NCBI GenBank assembly: GCA_030457765.1
Contig: JAKDUK010000004.1
Coordinates: forward strand, 60,982-124,981
Source: Marinobacter sp.
GTDB lineage: Bacteria > Pseudomonadota > Gammaproteobacteria > Pseudomonadales > Oleiphilaceae
DNA: 64,000 nt
Reading direction: 5' to 3'
This document shows, piece after piece, positions 52,502-62,085 of the stretch (position 1 is its first letter; every line of letters begins with the position of its first letter). The notes under the pieces were generated by a model. That model had not been told where the DNA came from, searched no databases, and saw nothing but the letters and a program-made list of their open reading frames with translations. The position numbers and the translations under genes were made by a program.

Positions 52502-55500
52502 TTATTCCGCCGGATCATATGCGAGGCTGGGTGCCAGCCATCGCTCAGCTTCCACTTTGGAAAGGCCTTTACGTTCAGCATAGTCTTCAACCTGATCTAC
52601 GCCAATTTTACCCACTGCAAAAAACTTGGATTCGGGGTGTGAGAAGTACCAGCCGGAAACCGCCGCGGTTGGGAACATGGCAAAGCTCTCGGTAATCTCA
52701 ATACCCGTTTGTGCGGTGGCGTCCAGCAATTCGAATAGGGTCGCCTTTTCCGTGTGATCGGGGCAGGCCGGGTAGCCGGGCGCCGGGCGAATGCCGTAAT
52801 AACGCTCTTTAATCAACGCTTCGTTATCTAATGTTTCTTCGCTGTTATAGCCCCAGAACTCTTTACGTACTCGTTGGTGCATGCGTTCCGCAAAAGCTTC
52901 CGCCAGGCGGTCAGCCAAACCTTTCACCATGATTGCGTTGTAGTCGTCGTTGGCCTCTTTGTATTCCATCGACATTTCTTCTGCGCCTATGCCAGTGGTT
53001 ACTGCAAAACCACCAATGTAATCGCAATGCTCCGAGCCTTCTTCAGCCACAAAATCCGACAGTGTCATCATGGATTTATTTGGCGCTTTATCATCTTGCT
53101 GGCGCAGGTGGTGCAGGGTGGTCAGTTCTTCACTGCGGCTTTCATCTTTGTATACCACAATGTCATCGCCACGACGGTGAGCAGGCCAAAACCCGATGAT
53201 GCCTGATGCCTTAACGCGTTTTTCATCAATCATTTTGCGGAGAATAACCTGAGCGTCGTCAAACAGGCTTCGGGCCGCCTCGCCCCGCTTAGGATCGTCA
53301 AAAACCTGAGGGTATTTACCGGCAATATCCCAAGAAATAAAGAACGGCGTCCAATCTATGTAGGGCTCCAGCTCACTTAAATCGTAGGATTCAAATAGCC
53401 TTGTACCGGTGAATGTGGGTTTGGGCGGCACATAGTTCTCGAAATTGATTTCCGGAGCCCGTGCACGTGCTTCCTTCAGGCTGACAAGCTTGGTGCGATC
53501 GCCTCTTTGCTTGCGGCGTTCGCGGATTTTTTCGTACTCCTCACGAGCGTCGCTTACCAGCTTAGGCTTGGCGGTTTCGCTGAGCAACTGCGAAGCAACA
53601 TTTACACACCGGGAAGCATCCGACACATATAGGGCAATATCGTTTTTGTAGTGGGGCTCAATTTTTACCGCAGTATGCGCTTTCGACGTGGTGGCACCAC
53701 CGATCATCAATGGAAGGTCGAAGTCAAGCCGCTGCATTTCCCGGGCAACGTGCACCATTTCGTCAAGTGATGGGGTAATCAGGCCGCTCAGCCCAATAAT
53801 ATCGACATTGTGCTCTTTGGCGGCAGCGAGGATTTTATCGCTAGGCACCATAACGCCCATGTCAATCACCTCGTAGTTGTTGCATTGCAACACTACGCTT
53901 ACGATATTTTTGCCGATGTCGTGCACATCACCTTTTACCGTGGCCATAAGGATTTTACCTTTGGCTCGCTGGTCCTCGGACTTCTCCGCTTCAATAAACG
54001 GAATTAGATGCGCCACTGCCTGCTTCATTACCCGGGCGCTTTTAACGACCTGGGGTAGGAACATCTTGCCATCGCTGAAAAGATCGCCGACTACGTTCAT
54101 GCCGTCCATCAGTGGGCCTTCGATGACGTGAATCGGGCGGTCGGCCTGTTGGCGACACTCTTCAGTGTCTTCAATAATAAAGTTCGTAATGCCTTTTACC
54201 AGTGAGTGTTCCAGACGCTTAATCACCGGCCATTCGCGCCATGCCAAGTCTTCCTCTTGGGTTTTGCCGCCTTTGCCCTTGTAGCGTTCAGCTATTTCCA
54301 GCAGGCGATCTGTGGCGTCTTCGCGACGGTTGAGCACAACGTCCTCAACCAATTCCTTCAGCTCCGGGTTAATCTCATCGTAAATCACCAGTTGGCCGGG
54401 GTTCACAATACCCATGTTCATGCCGGCTTTGATGGCGTAATACAGAAACACCGAGTGAATAGCTTCGCGCACTACATCGTTGCCGCGGAAGGAGAACGAA
54501 ACGTTGCTCACACCGCCGGAAATAGACGCGTGGGGCAGGTTTTCCCGAATCCAGCGGGTGGCATTGATATAGTCCACCGCATAGTTGTTGTGTTCTTCTA
54601 TACCTGTAGCGATGGCGAACACGTTTGGGTCGAAGATGATGTCACCGGGGTTGAAACCAATGCTTACCAGAACATCGTAAGACCGCTTACAAATCTCAGT
54701 TTTGCGTTCAAGGGTGTCTGCCTGCCCGTCTTCATCGAAGGCCATCACCACCACGGCAGCGCCATATCGCATGCAGTCTTTGGCGCGGTCTATGAACGCT
54801 TCTTCGCCTTCTTTCAAGCTGATAGAGTTCACTACCGCCTTGCCTTGGATGCATCGCAGACCGGCCTCGATCACCTCCCACTTAGAAGAATCGAGCATAA
54901 TCGGCACGCGGGAGATATCCGGCTCGGAGGCGACCAGGTTCAGAAACTTGACCATCACCTCCTGGGAATCCAACATGCCTTCGTCCATGTTGATGTCAAT
55001 AATCTGTGCGCCGTTTTCAACCTGATCCCGGGCCACACTCAAGGCTTCTTCATACTGCTCTTCTTTAATCAGGCGCAGGAATCGCTTTGAGCCAGTTACG
55101 TTTGTACGCTCACCCACGTTGATAAACAGCGTGTTTTCATCACCGGTAAAGGGTTCAAGGCCGGAAAGGCGCAGTGCTTGTGGGCGCTCCGGTATTTTAC
55201 GGGGTGGGTATTTTGATACAGCTTTTACGACCGCTTCTATGTGTTCCGGGGTAGAACCACAGCAACCGCCAATGATGTTTAGAAAACCATCCCGCGCGAA
55301 ACCTTCAATGGTCGCAGCCATTTCTTCCGGCGTTTGGTCGTACTCGCCAAATTCGTTAGGCAGGCCCGCATTAGGGTGTGCGCTAACATAAGTGGTGGCC
55401 TTGCCTGACAACTCTTCCACATAAGGACGCAGTGCGTCTGCCCCCAGGGCGCAGTTCAGGCCTACCGAAATAGGGCGCGAGTGGGCGATTGAATTCCAGA

Positions 55501-56200
55501 AGGCCTCAGTGGTTTGGCCAGACAGTGTGCGCCCAGACGCGTCAGTAATGGTGCCGGAAATCATAATCGGCAATTCAGTACCACTGTCTATGAAATACTG
55601 CTGAGTGGCATAAATGGCTGCTTTTGCGTTAAGCGTATCGAAAATGGTTTCGATAAGAATGATATCGCAACCGCCTTCAACCAGGCCTTCGACCGACTCG
55701 TAGTAATTGTCGACCAGAGTTTGAAAGTCTGTGTTTCGAAAGCCTGGGTCGTTTACATCGGGCGATAGCGAGGCGGTTTTCGACGTGGGGCCAACAGCGC
55801 CAGCCACAAACCTGGGCTTACCTGGATCTTTGGCGGTGTATTCATCCGCCACCTCTCGCGCAAGCTTTGCCGCAGCTATATTCAACTCTTTTGAAACATC
55901 TTCCAGACCATAGTCAGACTGAGACACCCGGGTTGAATTGAAGGTGTTGGTTTCAATAATGTCTGCGCCGGCATCCAGGTAGTCGGCGTGGATATTTCGC
56001 AGAAGGGCCGGTTGAGTGAGGTTCAGAAGGTCGTTGTTGCCCTGAACCTCACGATCATAGTCGGCAAACCGATCGCCCCGGAACGCTTTCTCGTCCAGCT
56101 GCAGGTTCTGGATCATGGTTCCCATACCACCATCAAGAATCACGATGCGTTCTTTCAAGGCGTTATGGAGTTTTTCCAGACGGGTATTGCGATCAGTCAT
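52502..56200 (-). CDS. metH: Cobalamin-dependent methionine synthase
   Basis: 1232 residues, the full four-module enzyme. The homocysteine domain (about 1-335) carries the zinc cysteines in [13 protein letters not shown]. The methyltetrahydrofolate domain (about 345-640) contains [18 protein letters not shown]. The B12 domain (about 650-890) has the cobalt-ligand His near residue 758 in [13 protein letters not shown], and the C-terminal AdoMet reactivation domain (about 900-1232) has [15 protein letters not shown]. It makes methionine from the homocysteine produced by MetZ and depends on cobalamin supply. I found no cobalamin or SAM riboswitch upstream. Confidence 0.98.
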   Translation of the reverse strand: MTDRNTRLEKLHNALKERIVILDGGMGTMIQNLQLDEKAFRGDRFADYDREVQGNNDLLNLTQPALLRNIHADYLDAGADIIETNTFNSTRVSQSDYGLEDVSKELNIAAAKLAREVADEYTAKDPGKPRFVAGAVGPTSKTASLSPDVNDPGFRNTDFQTLVDNYYESVEGLVEGGCDIILIETIFDTLNAKAAIYATQQYFIDSGTELPIMISGTITDASGRTLSGQTTEAFWNSIAHSRPISVGLNCALGADALRPYVEELSGKATTYVSAHPNAGLPNEFGEYDQTPEEMAATIEGFARDGFLNIIGGCCGSTPEHIEAVVKAVSKYPPRKIPERPQALRLSGLEPFTGDENTLFINVGERTNVTGSKRFLRLIKEEQYEEALSVARDQVENGAQIIDINMDEGMLDSQEVMVKFLNLVASEPDISRVPIMLDSSKWEVIEAGLRCIQGKAVVNSISLKEGEEAFIDRAKDCMRYGAAVVVMAFDEDGQADTLERKTEICKRSYDVLVSIGFNPGDIIFDPNVFAIATGIEEHNNYAVDYINATRWIRENLPHASISGGVSNVSFSFRGNDVVREAIHSVFLYYAIKAGMNMGIVNPGQLVIYDEINPELKELVEDVVLNRREDATDRLLEIAERYKGKGGKTQEEDLAWREWPVIKRLEHSLVKGITNFIIEDTEECRQQADRPIHVIEGPLMDGMNVVGDLFSDGKMFLPQVVKSARVMKQAVAHLIPFIEAEKSEDQRAKGKILMATVKGDVHDIGKNIVSVVLQCNNYEVIDMGVMVPSDKILAAAKEHNVDIIGLSGLITPSLDEMVHVAREMQRLDFDLPLMIGGATTSKAHTAVKIEPHYKNDIALYVSDASRCVNVASQLLSETAKPKLVSDAREEYEKIRERRKQRGDRTKLVSLKEARARAPEINFENYVPPKPTFTGTRLFESYDLSELEPYIDWTPFFISWDIAGKYPQVFDDPKRGEAARSLFDDAQVILRKMIDEKRVKASGIIGFWPAHRRGDDIVVYKDESRSEELTTLHHLRQQDDKAPNKSMMTLSDFVAEEGSEHCDYIGGFAVTTGIGAEEMSMEYKEANDDYNAIMVKGLADRLAEAFAERMHQRVRKEFWGYNSEETLDNEALIKERYYGIRPAPGYPACPDHTEKATLFELLDATAQTGIEITESFAMFPTAAVSGWYFSHPESKFFAVGKIGVDQVEDYAERKGLSKVEAERWLAPSLAYDPAE

Positions 56201-56361
56201 AGTCAGTATTCCGGATGTCGGTATTATCGGCGTATTTGCTTCAATAGCGCGCGACTATACCAAAATTGCCGGTGCTCGTCGTAGTGCTGGCGGCAGTTAT
56301 TCTTTACTTGCGTCAAGTTCAGTGTTTAGGGCGCGTGTTTTAGGGAGGCATTATTTCTCGG

Positions 56362-56392
56362 TGAAAGACCAACTGGTTTACTTGGTCTTTCA
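56362..56392. promoter_or_regulatory. 11-bp inverted repeat upstream of nfuA
   Basis: TGAAAGACCAA (56362-56372) and TTGGTCTTTCA (56382-56392) are perfect inverted complements around 9 bases, ending 53 bases before the nfuA ATG in the metH-nfuA divergent spacer. It could be a regulator site or a leader hairpin; there is no following T tract. Confidence 0.5.
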
Positions 56393-56445
56393 TGTTGCCG
56401 CGAACTGCCTTAAAATGACTGCACACTTACCAACGGGTTGAAAAC

Positions 56446-57033
56446 ATGGCATTGGTTACTGTGACAGATCCCGCACGGGATTATCTTGCGCAACTTATTG
56501 AAAAGCAGGATGTGAAAGGCATGGGCGTTCGCATTTTTGTGACGCAGCCAGGCACAAAGAATGCAGAAACCTGCTTGGCTTATTGCCCGCCAAACGAAAT
56601 TGTGCCCACGGATGAGCAGGTTGATCTGGAAAAGTTCACCTTATATTTGGACCACAATTCCGTACCCTTCCTGGAGGAAGCGTATGTGGATTACTCCAAG
56701 GATCAGATGGGTGGCCAGCTCACTATCAAAGCGCCTAATGCGAAGGTTCCAAGCGTTGATGAAAACGCACCCCTGCCAGACAGGGTGAACTACGTGTTGG
56801 CTTCAGAGATCAACCCCAACCTAGCTGCCCATGGTGGCGATGTGTCATTGGTCGAGATAGTCGATGAATCCGTGGCTGTATTGCGTTTTGGTGGCGGTTG
56901 TCAGGGTTGTTCAGCGGTAAGCCTGACTCTGAAGCAAGGCGTTGAGACAACGCTTACAGACAGAGTTCCTGAAATAACTGCGGTTCGTGACGTAACGGAC
57001 CACACGCAAACTGAAAACGCCTACTACCAGTAA
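56446..57033 (+). CDS. nfuA: Fe/S biogenesis protein NfuA
   Basis: 195 residues: a degenerate A-type (IscA-like) N-terminal domain (about 1-95, lacking its cysteines) and a C-terminal Nfu domain with the cluster ligands Cys152 and Cys155 in [14 protein letters not shown]. It carries 4Fe-4S clusters to apo-targets, especially under oxidative stress. It is divergent from metH, a conserved pairing in Pseudomonas. Possible clients encoded here include LeuC and CysI. Confidence 0.97.
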   Translation: MALVTVTDPARDYLAQLIEKQDVKGMGVRIFVTQPGTKNAETCLAYCPPNEIVPTDEQVDLEKFTLYLDHNSVPFLEEAYVDYSKDQMGGQLTIKAPNAKVPSVDENAPLPDRVNYVLASEINPNLAAHGGDVSLVEIVDESVAVLRFGGGCQGCSAVSLTLKQGVETTLTDRVPEITAVRDVTDHTQTENAYYQ

Positions 57034-57350
57034 GCGTGACTACTTGATTCCGGAAGCGCTTGCCGAATATTCGCTGGAGTTTCCGGAACGCTAAAGCGCC
57101 TCTTAGGTTAGTGCTAAGGTGGTGCCTGACAATTCCGGTACTCAGAAAAAACTGATTTAACTCCGCAATACGTTCTAACCAATACGCTGCCCCACTTTCT
57201 GTAGGACAATGGCGGCTCGGCCAATGTCACATAAAGCCAACTGTCGCATGATCTGCTCGATAAACAGAGGCGGCCAGCTGCTGGCCCACTCGACTATAAA
57301 TAGCATAATCTGCAGTTTTATTGCCTGTATCTGCATAATCGGGGTTTCAC
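57034..57350. other. Intergenic region nfuA-DUF445 (317 bases)
   Basis: No convincing gene. An early segment repeats TTCCGGAA-like palindromic sequence (57049-57093) that could form a weak 3' hairpin for nfuA. A 53-codon frame on the - strand (57175-57336) has no ribosome site and was rejected. The promoter for the DUF445 gene should lie in the AT-richer last 80 bases. Confidence 0.5.
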
Positions 57351-58550
57351 TTGTTTGACGCTGCGCTTCTGTCCTTACCCGTTATGGCCGCCGTGGTAGG
57401 TTGGCTTACCAACTGGCTCGCCATACAGATGTCGTTTTATCCAGTGCAGTTTATGGGCGTTGGCGTTATTGGTTGGCAGGGTGTTATCCCGCGCAAATCC
57501 GAGAAAATGGCACACATTTGTATTGACCGAACGCTTCGGCAATTCGGTGACCTGAACGCCGTTTATCAAAAGCTTGAACCCCAGCGTATTATCGAACAGG
57601 TTATCTCCCAGGTAACACCCAGGCTGGATGAGTATATTGATGAAGTTATGTACGACATCCAACCGGTACTCTGGGACAATCTGCCCTTGTTTTTGCGTCG
57701 GCGTATTTATCAGTGGGCAAGGGAGCAATTGCCGGCGAGGGTTGAGGGATTAGTTGATGATTTTGGCGACGATCTGGATGAGTTGGTAGATCTTAAAGCC
57801 TTGCTAAGCCGAGAGCTTAAGCAACATCCAGACCTGATGAACCGCATATTTAAAGAGGCAGGTTCAGTGGAGCTCAAGTCGGTCATCAATCGTGGGGCTA
57901 TTATTGGTGGAATCCTGGGTTGCTTCCTTGCACCCGCCTGGTCTGTCTATCCGGCGCCCTGGCTTTTGCCTGCTGGCGGGTTTGTGATTGGATTTATAAC
58001 GAACTGGCTTGCCATCAACCTGATATTTGCACCGCTGAAGCCTCGCCGATTTTTATTCTGGAAAATCCAGGGATTGTTTTTGCGGCGTCAGCCCGAAATT
58101 AGCGATATTTGGGCAAAGTTGGTTGCGGAAGAGCTGATTACAGTCGAGAAAGTAGCGGATGCCATGATTAACGGTAACCGGGGTGATCGCACCCGAGCCA
58201 TTATTCAAAAACACCTGCGGCCTTTGCTGGATAACTCTCTGTTGATGAAACTCAGTGCCCAGGTAACCGTTGGAATGAGCGGATATACCGAGCTGAAAAA
58301 AGCGATGAATCAGCAGGCAGTACTCGCGACTCATGATGTATTCAGCGATCCCGGCTTTAATAAAGAGCGGGCTCCCGTTGTTGCGGGCGTTCTGTCTGGA
58401 CAAATGAGAGCACTTCGGCCGGCAGAGTTTCAGGATATACTGCGCCCCGCATTTCGCGAGGAAGAGGTTCAGCTTATGCTTATTGGCGGTATATTTGGCG
58501 CACTGGCTGGAGTACTTCAACTTTTTGCTTTCGCTTACTTGTCGCTGTAA
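57351..58550 (+). CDS. DUF445 family membrane protein
   Basis: 399 residues from a TTG; an in-frame ATG at 57384 would remove 11 residues. Membrane segments lie near the N-terminus, at about 185-225 and at the extreme C-terminus (LMLIGGIFGALAGVLQLFAF). The hallmark TNWLAI motif occurs twice, in GWLTNWLAIQM near residue 20 and GFITNWLAINLIF near 220, an internal duplication typical of the family. The middle part is soluble and helical. Function unknown. A small membrane protein gene follows in the same direction. Confidence 0.87.
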   Translation: MFDAALLSLPVMAAVVGWLTNWLAIQMSFYPVQFMGVGVIGWQGVIPRKSEKMAHICIDRTLRQFGDLNAVYQKLEPQRIIEQVISQVTPRLDEYIDEVMYDIQPVLWDNLPLFLRRRIYQWAREQLPARVEGLVDDFGDDLDELVDLKALLSRELKQHPDLMNRIFKEAGSVELKSVINRGAIIGGILGCFLAPAWSVYPAPWLLPAGGFVIGFITNWLAINLIFAPLKPRRFLFWKIQGLFLRRQPEISDIWAKLVAEELITVEKVADAMINGNRGDRTRAIIQKHLRPLLDNSLLMKLSAQVTVGMSGYTELKKAMNQQAVLATHDVFSDPGFNKERAPVVAGVLSGQMRALRPAEFQDILRPAFREEEVQLMLIGGIFGALAGVLQLFAFAYLSL

Positions 58551-58632
58551 ATATAAAGCTGTTCAGCTGTTAGCGAGGCATACAAATTACTAAAAATCAT
58601 CACGCCATAACACCGATCAAAAGGAGCGCGCT

Positions 58633-58974
58633 ATGCCTGCCTGGGCCTTACTGTCTGCACAGTTTTTGGTGACCGCAGCCGCTGTTTTTATTGTTCTCTG
58701 GGGCTTTTGGGCGTTCGTGGTCAAACCCTATCTGAATCGAAAAGTTGCCGAGCTTATTGCAGCGTCAGAGGAAATTGAGCCGCGAGTAGCGCTTGGAGTT
58801 AAAAAAGGGATAGCGGAAACCATTCGAGAGTTGCCCGAAAGTGCTTGGGACAGCACTGTAAAGGACTCCACTCGGCAGTTCCTCAAATTTGGTTCGGGGT
58901 TATTTGAAAATGGTCTCAGCAGTTTTTTGGGCAGCACTGCCGACGTGGAGCGCCGAAAGCAGCCGCCCAGGTAA
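58633..58974 (+). CDS. Small single-span membrane protein
   Basis: 113 residues with an AAAGGAGCG ribosome site. One N-terminal helix (about 6-30, SAQFLVTAAAVFIVLWGFWA) is followed by a charged helical cytoplasmic part and a basic tail (VERRKQPPR). I do not recognise the family with certainty; a similar gene lies beside the tus genes in Pseudomonas by my recollection. It ends 2 bases before the tusE stop on the other strand. Confidence 0.7.
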   Translation: MPAWALLSAQFLVTAAAVFIVLWGFWAFVVKPYLNRKVAELIAASEEIEPRVALGVKKGIAETIRELPESAWDSTVKDSTRQFLKFGSGLFENGLSSFLGSTADVERRKQPPR

Positions 58975-58976
58975 CA

Positions 58977-59303
58977 CTATAGGCAATTTGTTGGTCGTGG
59001 TAGACCGGCTATCCGGCAAGCTGTTTTTGCAGGGGTGCCAGAAAACAATTGCATCAGATAAATGCTGCTTCCTTTCTCATCACCTAATGCCTCCTTAACG
59101 GATTTCACAAACAACCGATTAGAGGGCGGCGACATTTCATGTGAACTGTAAAATGATCTCAGAAACATGATGATTTCCCAATGTTTTTCGTAAAGAGCTA
59201 TATGTTCATCTTGGGCAATAAGCGCGGCGATTTCTGGTGTCCATTCGTTTGCGTTCTCGAGAAAACCCTCATTATTTCTTGCAGGCATGTTGGCATCTGT
59301 CAT
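58977..59303 (-). CDS. tusE: Sulfur-relay protein TusE (DsrC family)
   Basis: 108 residues. It accepts persulfide sulfur from TusBCD and hands it to MnmA for 2-thiouridine in tRNA. The DsrC fold is clear (LYEKHWEIIMFLRSFY, EKGSSIYLMQLF), and the C-terminal arm carries the active Cys107. A second cysteine, Cys96, gives C-x10-C (ACRIAGLPRPTNC), a pair typical of true DsrC proteins; by my recollection E. coli TusE has only the last one. The gene starts 3 bases after tusB. Confidence 0.93.
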   Translation of the reverse strand: MTDANMPARNNEGFLENANEWTPEIAALIAQDEHIALYEKHWEIIMFLRSFYSSHEMSPPSNRLFVKSVKEALGDEKGSSIYLMQLFSGTPAKTACRIAGLPRPTNCL

Positions 59304-59306
59304 AGG

Positions 59307-59591
59307 TCACCAGCTGATTAGATGTTGGGCCTGAGCCGTCAGTTTAACCATGGCCGGGTAGTCTACCAGGGTGGCCTTGGTGCCACTTTGCCCAAAGCCG
59401 CGTGCAATGGCGTCTGAAGCTATTGCATACACCTGCGCCATAGGCGCTTGGTCGTCTAATATCGATAGCGCTAACACAGCGTTCTCAGTGAGCAGCAGCG
59501 CGTCGCCGGAGCGGATGGCATTCATGCACTCGGCTGTGCGTGGATGCTCGGGCGCCTTGTTCAAAATGTGAAGCGTATGAATGGAGGTCAT
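59307..59591 (-). CDS. tusB: Sulfur-relay protein TusB
   Basis: 94 residues from the ATG at 59591 (MTSIHTLHILNKAPEH), 34 bases after tusC; the in-frame upstream extension overlaps tusC and is unlikely. Third subunit of the TusBCD hexamer in tRNA 2-thiouridine synthesis. The LLLTENAVLALS segment is typical of the small DsrH/TusB family. The protein is short and divergent, so the call leans on context. Confidence 0.9.
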   Translation of the reverse strand: MTSIHTLHILNKAPEHPRTAECMNAIRSGDALLLTENAVLALSILDDQAPMAQVYAIASDAIARGFGQSGTKATLVDYPAMVKLTAQAQHLISW

Positions 59592-59625
59592 AATAGGTTT
59601 CGGCTCTAATGAGAATACCTGGGAG

Positions 59626-59976
59626 TCAGCCGGCAAAAGCTGTGTGTGTGTGTTGGTGCATCAGTTCGGCACTGTTTGGGGACATGGTCACGCCTGCCAC
59701 CATGCCTTCCGGGGTAAGCCCATACTGGGCACAGGCCAATGTGTCTGCATACATGGCCTCCACACCAAAAATGGGCGCAGCGGAAAGATTCTTTTCCACG
59801 GACTTCTGCTCAATTCCGTTTGTCTGTTGGGCTGCTCGCAGCCAGTTAACGCCGGCTCCCATAAAAAGTAACGATACTGACTGATCAAATGCCGCCAACG
59901 AAAAGGCCATATCGAGGGCTTCACGCCCGGCCCAGGTTCCATAAGGCGGCTGGTCAATAACAATCAATGTGCTCAT
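59626..59976 (-). CDS. tusC: Sulfur-relay protein TusC
   Basis: 116 residues from the ATG at 59976, 1 base after the tusD stop. DsrF/TusC family, with IDQPPYGTWAGREALDMAFSL (split by the family's PPYGT motif), LLFMGAGVNWL and the C-terminal VTMSPNSAELM. It forms the TusBCD complex. A (TG)5 tract at 59641-59650 encodes the His-Thr-His-Thr near its C-terminus. Confidence 0.93.
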   Translation of the reverse strand: MSTLIVIDQPPYGTWAGREALDMAFSLAAFDQSVSLLFMGAGVNWLRAAQQTNGIEQKSVEKNLSAAPIFGVEAMYADTLACAQYGLTPEGMVAGVTMSPNSAELMHQHTHTAFAG

Positions 59977-59977
59977 G

Positions 59978-60394
59978 CTAGCCCCCTGCATGGAAATAAA
60001 CGACACGAGACGATGCCATGGTGCCTTCAACCCACTCACCGAGCCCGGCAATGATGAATGGCGCCAGAATGTTATTGGCAGGCAGCTGGTAGCGCTTTTG
60101 TTCCTCACTGTTAACCAAACCGCGCCTTAGGGCAGATGCAATGCAGGCGGCCCCTGGAATGACGTTTTGTTCCAGAAACTCAGCCCACTCCTTAGGCCAA
60201 TGTGTTTCATCTGAAGGCGGAGTAGAAAGTGACGATGCAAGGTGAACGCCGTCTCCGTACAGAAAGACACGGTCCAGAGTATGGCCAGCTGAAATGGCTG
60301 CTCTGGCAAAGGCCAAAGCTGTTTGTGGTGCCTGGGAAGAGTAGGGCGCACCCGTGATCACCAGTGTAAAGTTCTGCAGAGGGTTATCGGACAT
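59978..60394 (-). CDS. tusD: Sulfur-relay protein TusD
   Basis: 138 residues, DsrE/TusD family. It carries the persulfide-accepting cysteine, Cys84, in ACIASALRRGL, which aligns with the active cysteine of E. coli TusD. The N-terminal VITGAPYSSQAPQTALAFA and VFLYGDGVHLA are family-typical. It is first of tusD-tusC-tusB-tusE, and takes sulfur from TusA, which is not in the window. Confidence 0.95.
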   Translation of the reverse strand: MSDNPLQNFTLVITGAPYSSQAPQTALAFARAAISAGHTLDRVFLYGDGVHLASSLSTPPSDETHWPKEWAEFLEQNVIPGAACIASALRRGLVNSEEQKRYQLPANNILAPFIIAGLGEWVEGTMASSRVVYFHAGG

Positions 60395-60435
60395 GGTTTC
60401 GCGTTATACCTGAAAAGAAACAGTGTACCAACAGC

Positions 60436-60464
60436 AAAAACCCCGGCAAAGGCCGGGGTTTTCT
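60436..60464 (-). terminator. Intrinsic terminator after the Bax-inhibitor-like gene
   Basis: CCCCGGC (60441-60447) pairs with GCCGGGG (60452-60458); on the - strand a run of five Ts follows. It separates the Bax-inhibitor-like gene from tusD. Confidence 0.85.
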
Positions 60465-60496
60465 TTCTAACTGTCAAATGACAGAAGCGCCTGGCA

Positions 60497-61213
60497 CTAA
60501 TCGCCGGAGAAGGCGCCAATCAGATGCAGCAGGCTTACGAACAGGTTGTAAATGTTCAGGTACAGGCCCGTGGTTGCCATAATGTAGTTGGTTTCACCAC
60601 CATTCACGATGCGGCTTGTGTCATAGAGAATGAAGCCAGACATCAAGAACACAATTGCGGCGCTAATAGCCAAACTGATTGCCGTAATTTCTACACCAAA
60701 CATTGCGGCAACCATGGAGCCCAGTGCTGCAACCAATACAACCACAAGACCCGCAACCAGCATGCCGCGCATGAAGCTGAAGTCTTTCTTGGTGGTTAGC
60801 ACATAGCCCGATAGGGCAAAGAATACCAGGCCAGTTCCGCCCAGCGCTTGCATGATGATCTCGCCACCGCTGGAAAGCTGCAGGTAGTACAGCAGAATTG
60901 GGCCAAGAGAAAGTCCGAGTAAGCCTGTGAAGGCGAAAACAACGGCAATGCCTGCAGAGCTGTTGGCGGTGCGCGGAAGCACAAACCAGATCAGGGCAAG
61001 TGCGCCCAAGCTGCACATAAGGCTTGCGCCTTGACTGAGGCCGATGGACATGGACACACCTGCCATAACAGCACTGAATATTAACGTCATTGCAAGCAGG
61101 GTGTAAGTGTTACGCAAAACCTTGGTCGCGGATGCACTAATGGGTGCGGTAGCGGACCCGCGGGCAATATTGCCGCTGCGGTTCTGCTGAACATTGTACT
61201 GTCTGTTTTGCAT
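60497..61213 (-). CDS. Bax inhibitor-1 / YccA family membrane protein
   Basis: 238 residues, seven predicted membrane helices after a basic cytoplasmic start. Family traits include VLRNTYTLLAMTLIFSAVMA, LLYYLQLSSGGEIIMQALGG and a C-terminal DTSRIVNGGETNYIMATTGL followed by YLNIYNLFVSLL. E. coli YccA inhibits FtsH protease; other members are calcium leak channels. The exact role here is open. Position next to tus genes and tRNA-Ser matches Pseudomonas. Confidence 0.93.
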   Translation of the reverse strand: MQNRQYNVQQNRSGNIARGSATAPISASATKVLRNTYTLLAMTLIFSAVMAGVSMSIGLSQGASLMCSLGALALIWFVLPRTANSSAGIAVVFAFTGLLGLSLGPILLYYLQLSSGGEIIMQALGGTGLVFFALSGYVLTTKKDFSFMRGMLVAGLVVVLVAALGSMVAAMFGVEITAISLAISAAIVFLMSGFILYDTSRIVNGGETNYIMATTGLYLNIYNLFVSLLHLIGAFSGD

Positions 61214-61407
61214 TCTGATCTCCGGTTTATCCAGCTTATTTGGTTATCGGCGTCAGGCGCAGAGCCTGATGAACGCCAATCACCTGGAATTACACTCCAT
61301 AATAATGTCGAATTCTGAACTTTCAATCGTTTAGGACACGAAAGTGCCCGTCAAATTCCATTAAAAGCGGTTAATGTTCAAAATTTTATGGAGTTTGGGG
61401 CAGGGCG

Positions 61408-61435
61408 TTGACAGCACACACAATTCCGGTATGAT
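61408..61435 (+). promoter_or_regulatory. Promoter of tRNA-Ser
   Basis: Perfect TTGACA (61408-61413), 16 bases, TATGAT (61430-61435), giving a start about 28 bases ahead of the tRNA. This is the best sigma-70 promoter in the window. Confidence 0.8.
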
Positions 61436-61469
61436 TCACCTCGCTGTCGCAAGACGGCAATGGAAAAAC

Positions 61470-61560
61470 GGTGGGCTGGCAGAGTGGCCGAATGCAGCGG
61501 TCTTGAAAACCGCCGAAGGTTTGTAGCCTTCCCGGGGTTCGAATCCCTGGCCCACCGCCA
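61470..61560 (+). tRNA. tRNA-Ser (anticodon UGA)
   Basis: 91 bases including an encoded CCA. Acceptor arms GGTGGGC and GCCCACC pair; the D arm begins TGGCAGAGTGGCCGAATGC. The anticodon stem GCGGT/ACCGC encloses loop CTTGAAA with TGA. The long class II variable arm (CGAAGGTTTGTAGCCTTCC) and the T arm with GGTTCGAATCC complete a serine tRNA reading UCN codons. A strong promoter lies upstream. Confidence 0.97.
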
Positions 61561-61632
61561 TTTTCCATAAAATCAAAATACCTACCTGCGAATATCCCCC
61601 CCCTGTCAGTATCCGAAACTAGCCTATACGGT

Positions 61633-61971
61633 TCATTTTGCGGAATACGATGAACACCATCCTGCTCCATTTACCGATTTTCCTGGGAATATGGTGCATG
61701 GGCCCCATTCATCACCTTCGTTGCCCTTAAAGTAACGACAGTTATCGCATTTTTGGCCTGACTCGTACTTCGAGCTATCCACTTGCGACGCATCGTGTTT
61801 GTAATTGAGCTGCTTTGCAGCGGGGTCATCTTCCTTGAGATGGGGGTTGTCAGCTGCGATTACCGTTGCTGTTCGAGTTAGCAATGCGCCACCAGCCAAC
61901 GGCGCAATAATTCCGCCAGCCAAGGTTTTAAGGAAACGGCGCCGTGTTTTGAGTTCTTCAATTATCGACAT
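61633..61971 (-). CDS. High-potential iron-sulfur protein (HiPIP)
   Basis: 112 residues. An N-terminal twin-arginine signal (TRRRFLKTLAGG then a hydrophobic stretch ending in Ala) sends the folded protein to the periplasm. The mature part has the HiPIP cluster ligands Cys75, Cys78, Cys92 and Cys106 (CDNCRYF, GPCTIFPG, GWCSSY). HiPIPs are one-electron periplasmic carriers. Partners are unknown; the two genes upstream on the same strand encode a Rid lipoprotein and an outer-membrane barrel. Its 3' end lies 72 bases after the tRNA-Ser 3' end. Confidence 0.93.
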   Translation of the reverse strand: MSIIEELKTRRRFLKTLAGGIIAPLAGGALLTRTATVIAADNPHLKEDDPAAKQLNYKHDASQVDSSKYESGQKCDNCRYFKGNEGDEWGPCTIFPGKSVNGAGWCSSYSAK

Positions 61972-62085
61972 GTCTCTCTCCTAATTAAGCTGCATACTGC
62001 ACTTAAGCTATAAAACCACTCCGTAGAAATGAGCGAAGCCTCTTTTCTTCCACCGTCTTACACAGCCTGCCCTCTGATATTACTG

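Noticed and set aside
54206..55090. 294-codon open frame on the + strand inside metH
   Set aside because: It lies wholly antisense to conserved metH coding sequence and has no independent similarity; a by-product of codon bias.
56201..56361. Possible cobalamin or SAM riboswitch before metH
   Set aside because: No B12-box-like sequence or SAM-riboswitch core pairings were visible in the spacer, though I could not run a covariance search.
57175..57336. 53-codon open frame on the - strand between nfuA and the DUF445 gene
   Set aside because: No ribosome site before its ATG, unusual Trp/Ile-rich composition, and no recognisable motif; it overlaps the region expected to hold the DUF445 promoter. 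Conservation in relatives would reopen the case.
59641..59650. (TG)5 tract in tusC, considered as a slippage switch
   Set aside because: Only five units and in the last few codons; loss or gain would alter only the tail, and no phase-variable role is expected for a tRNA-modification protein.
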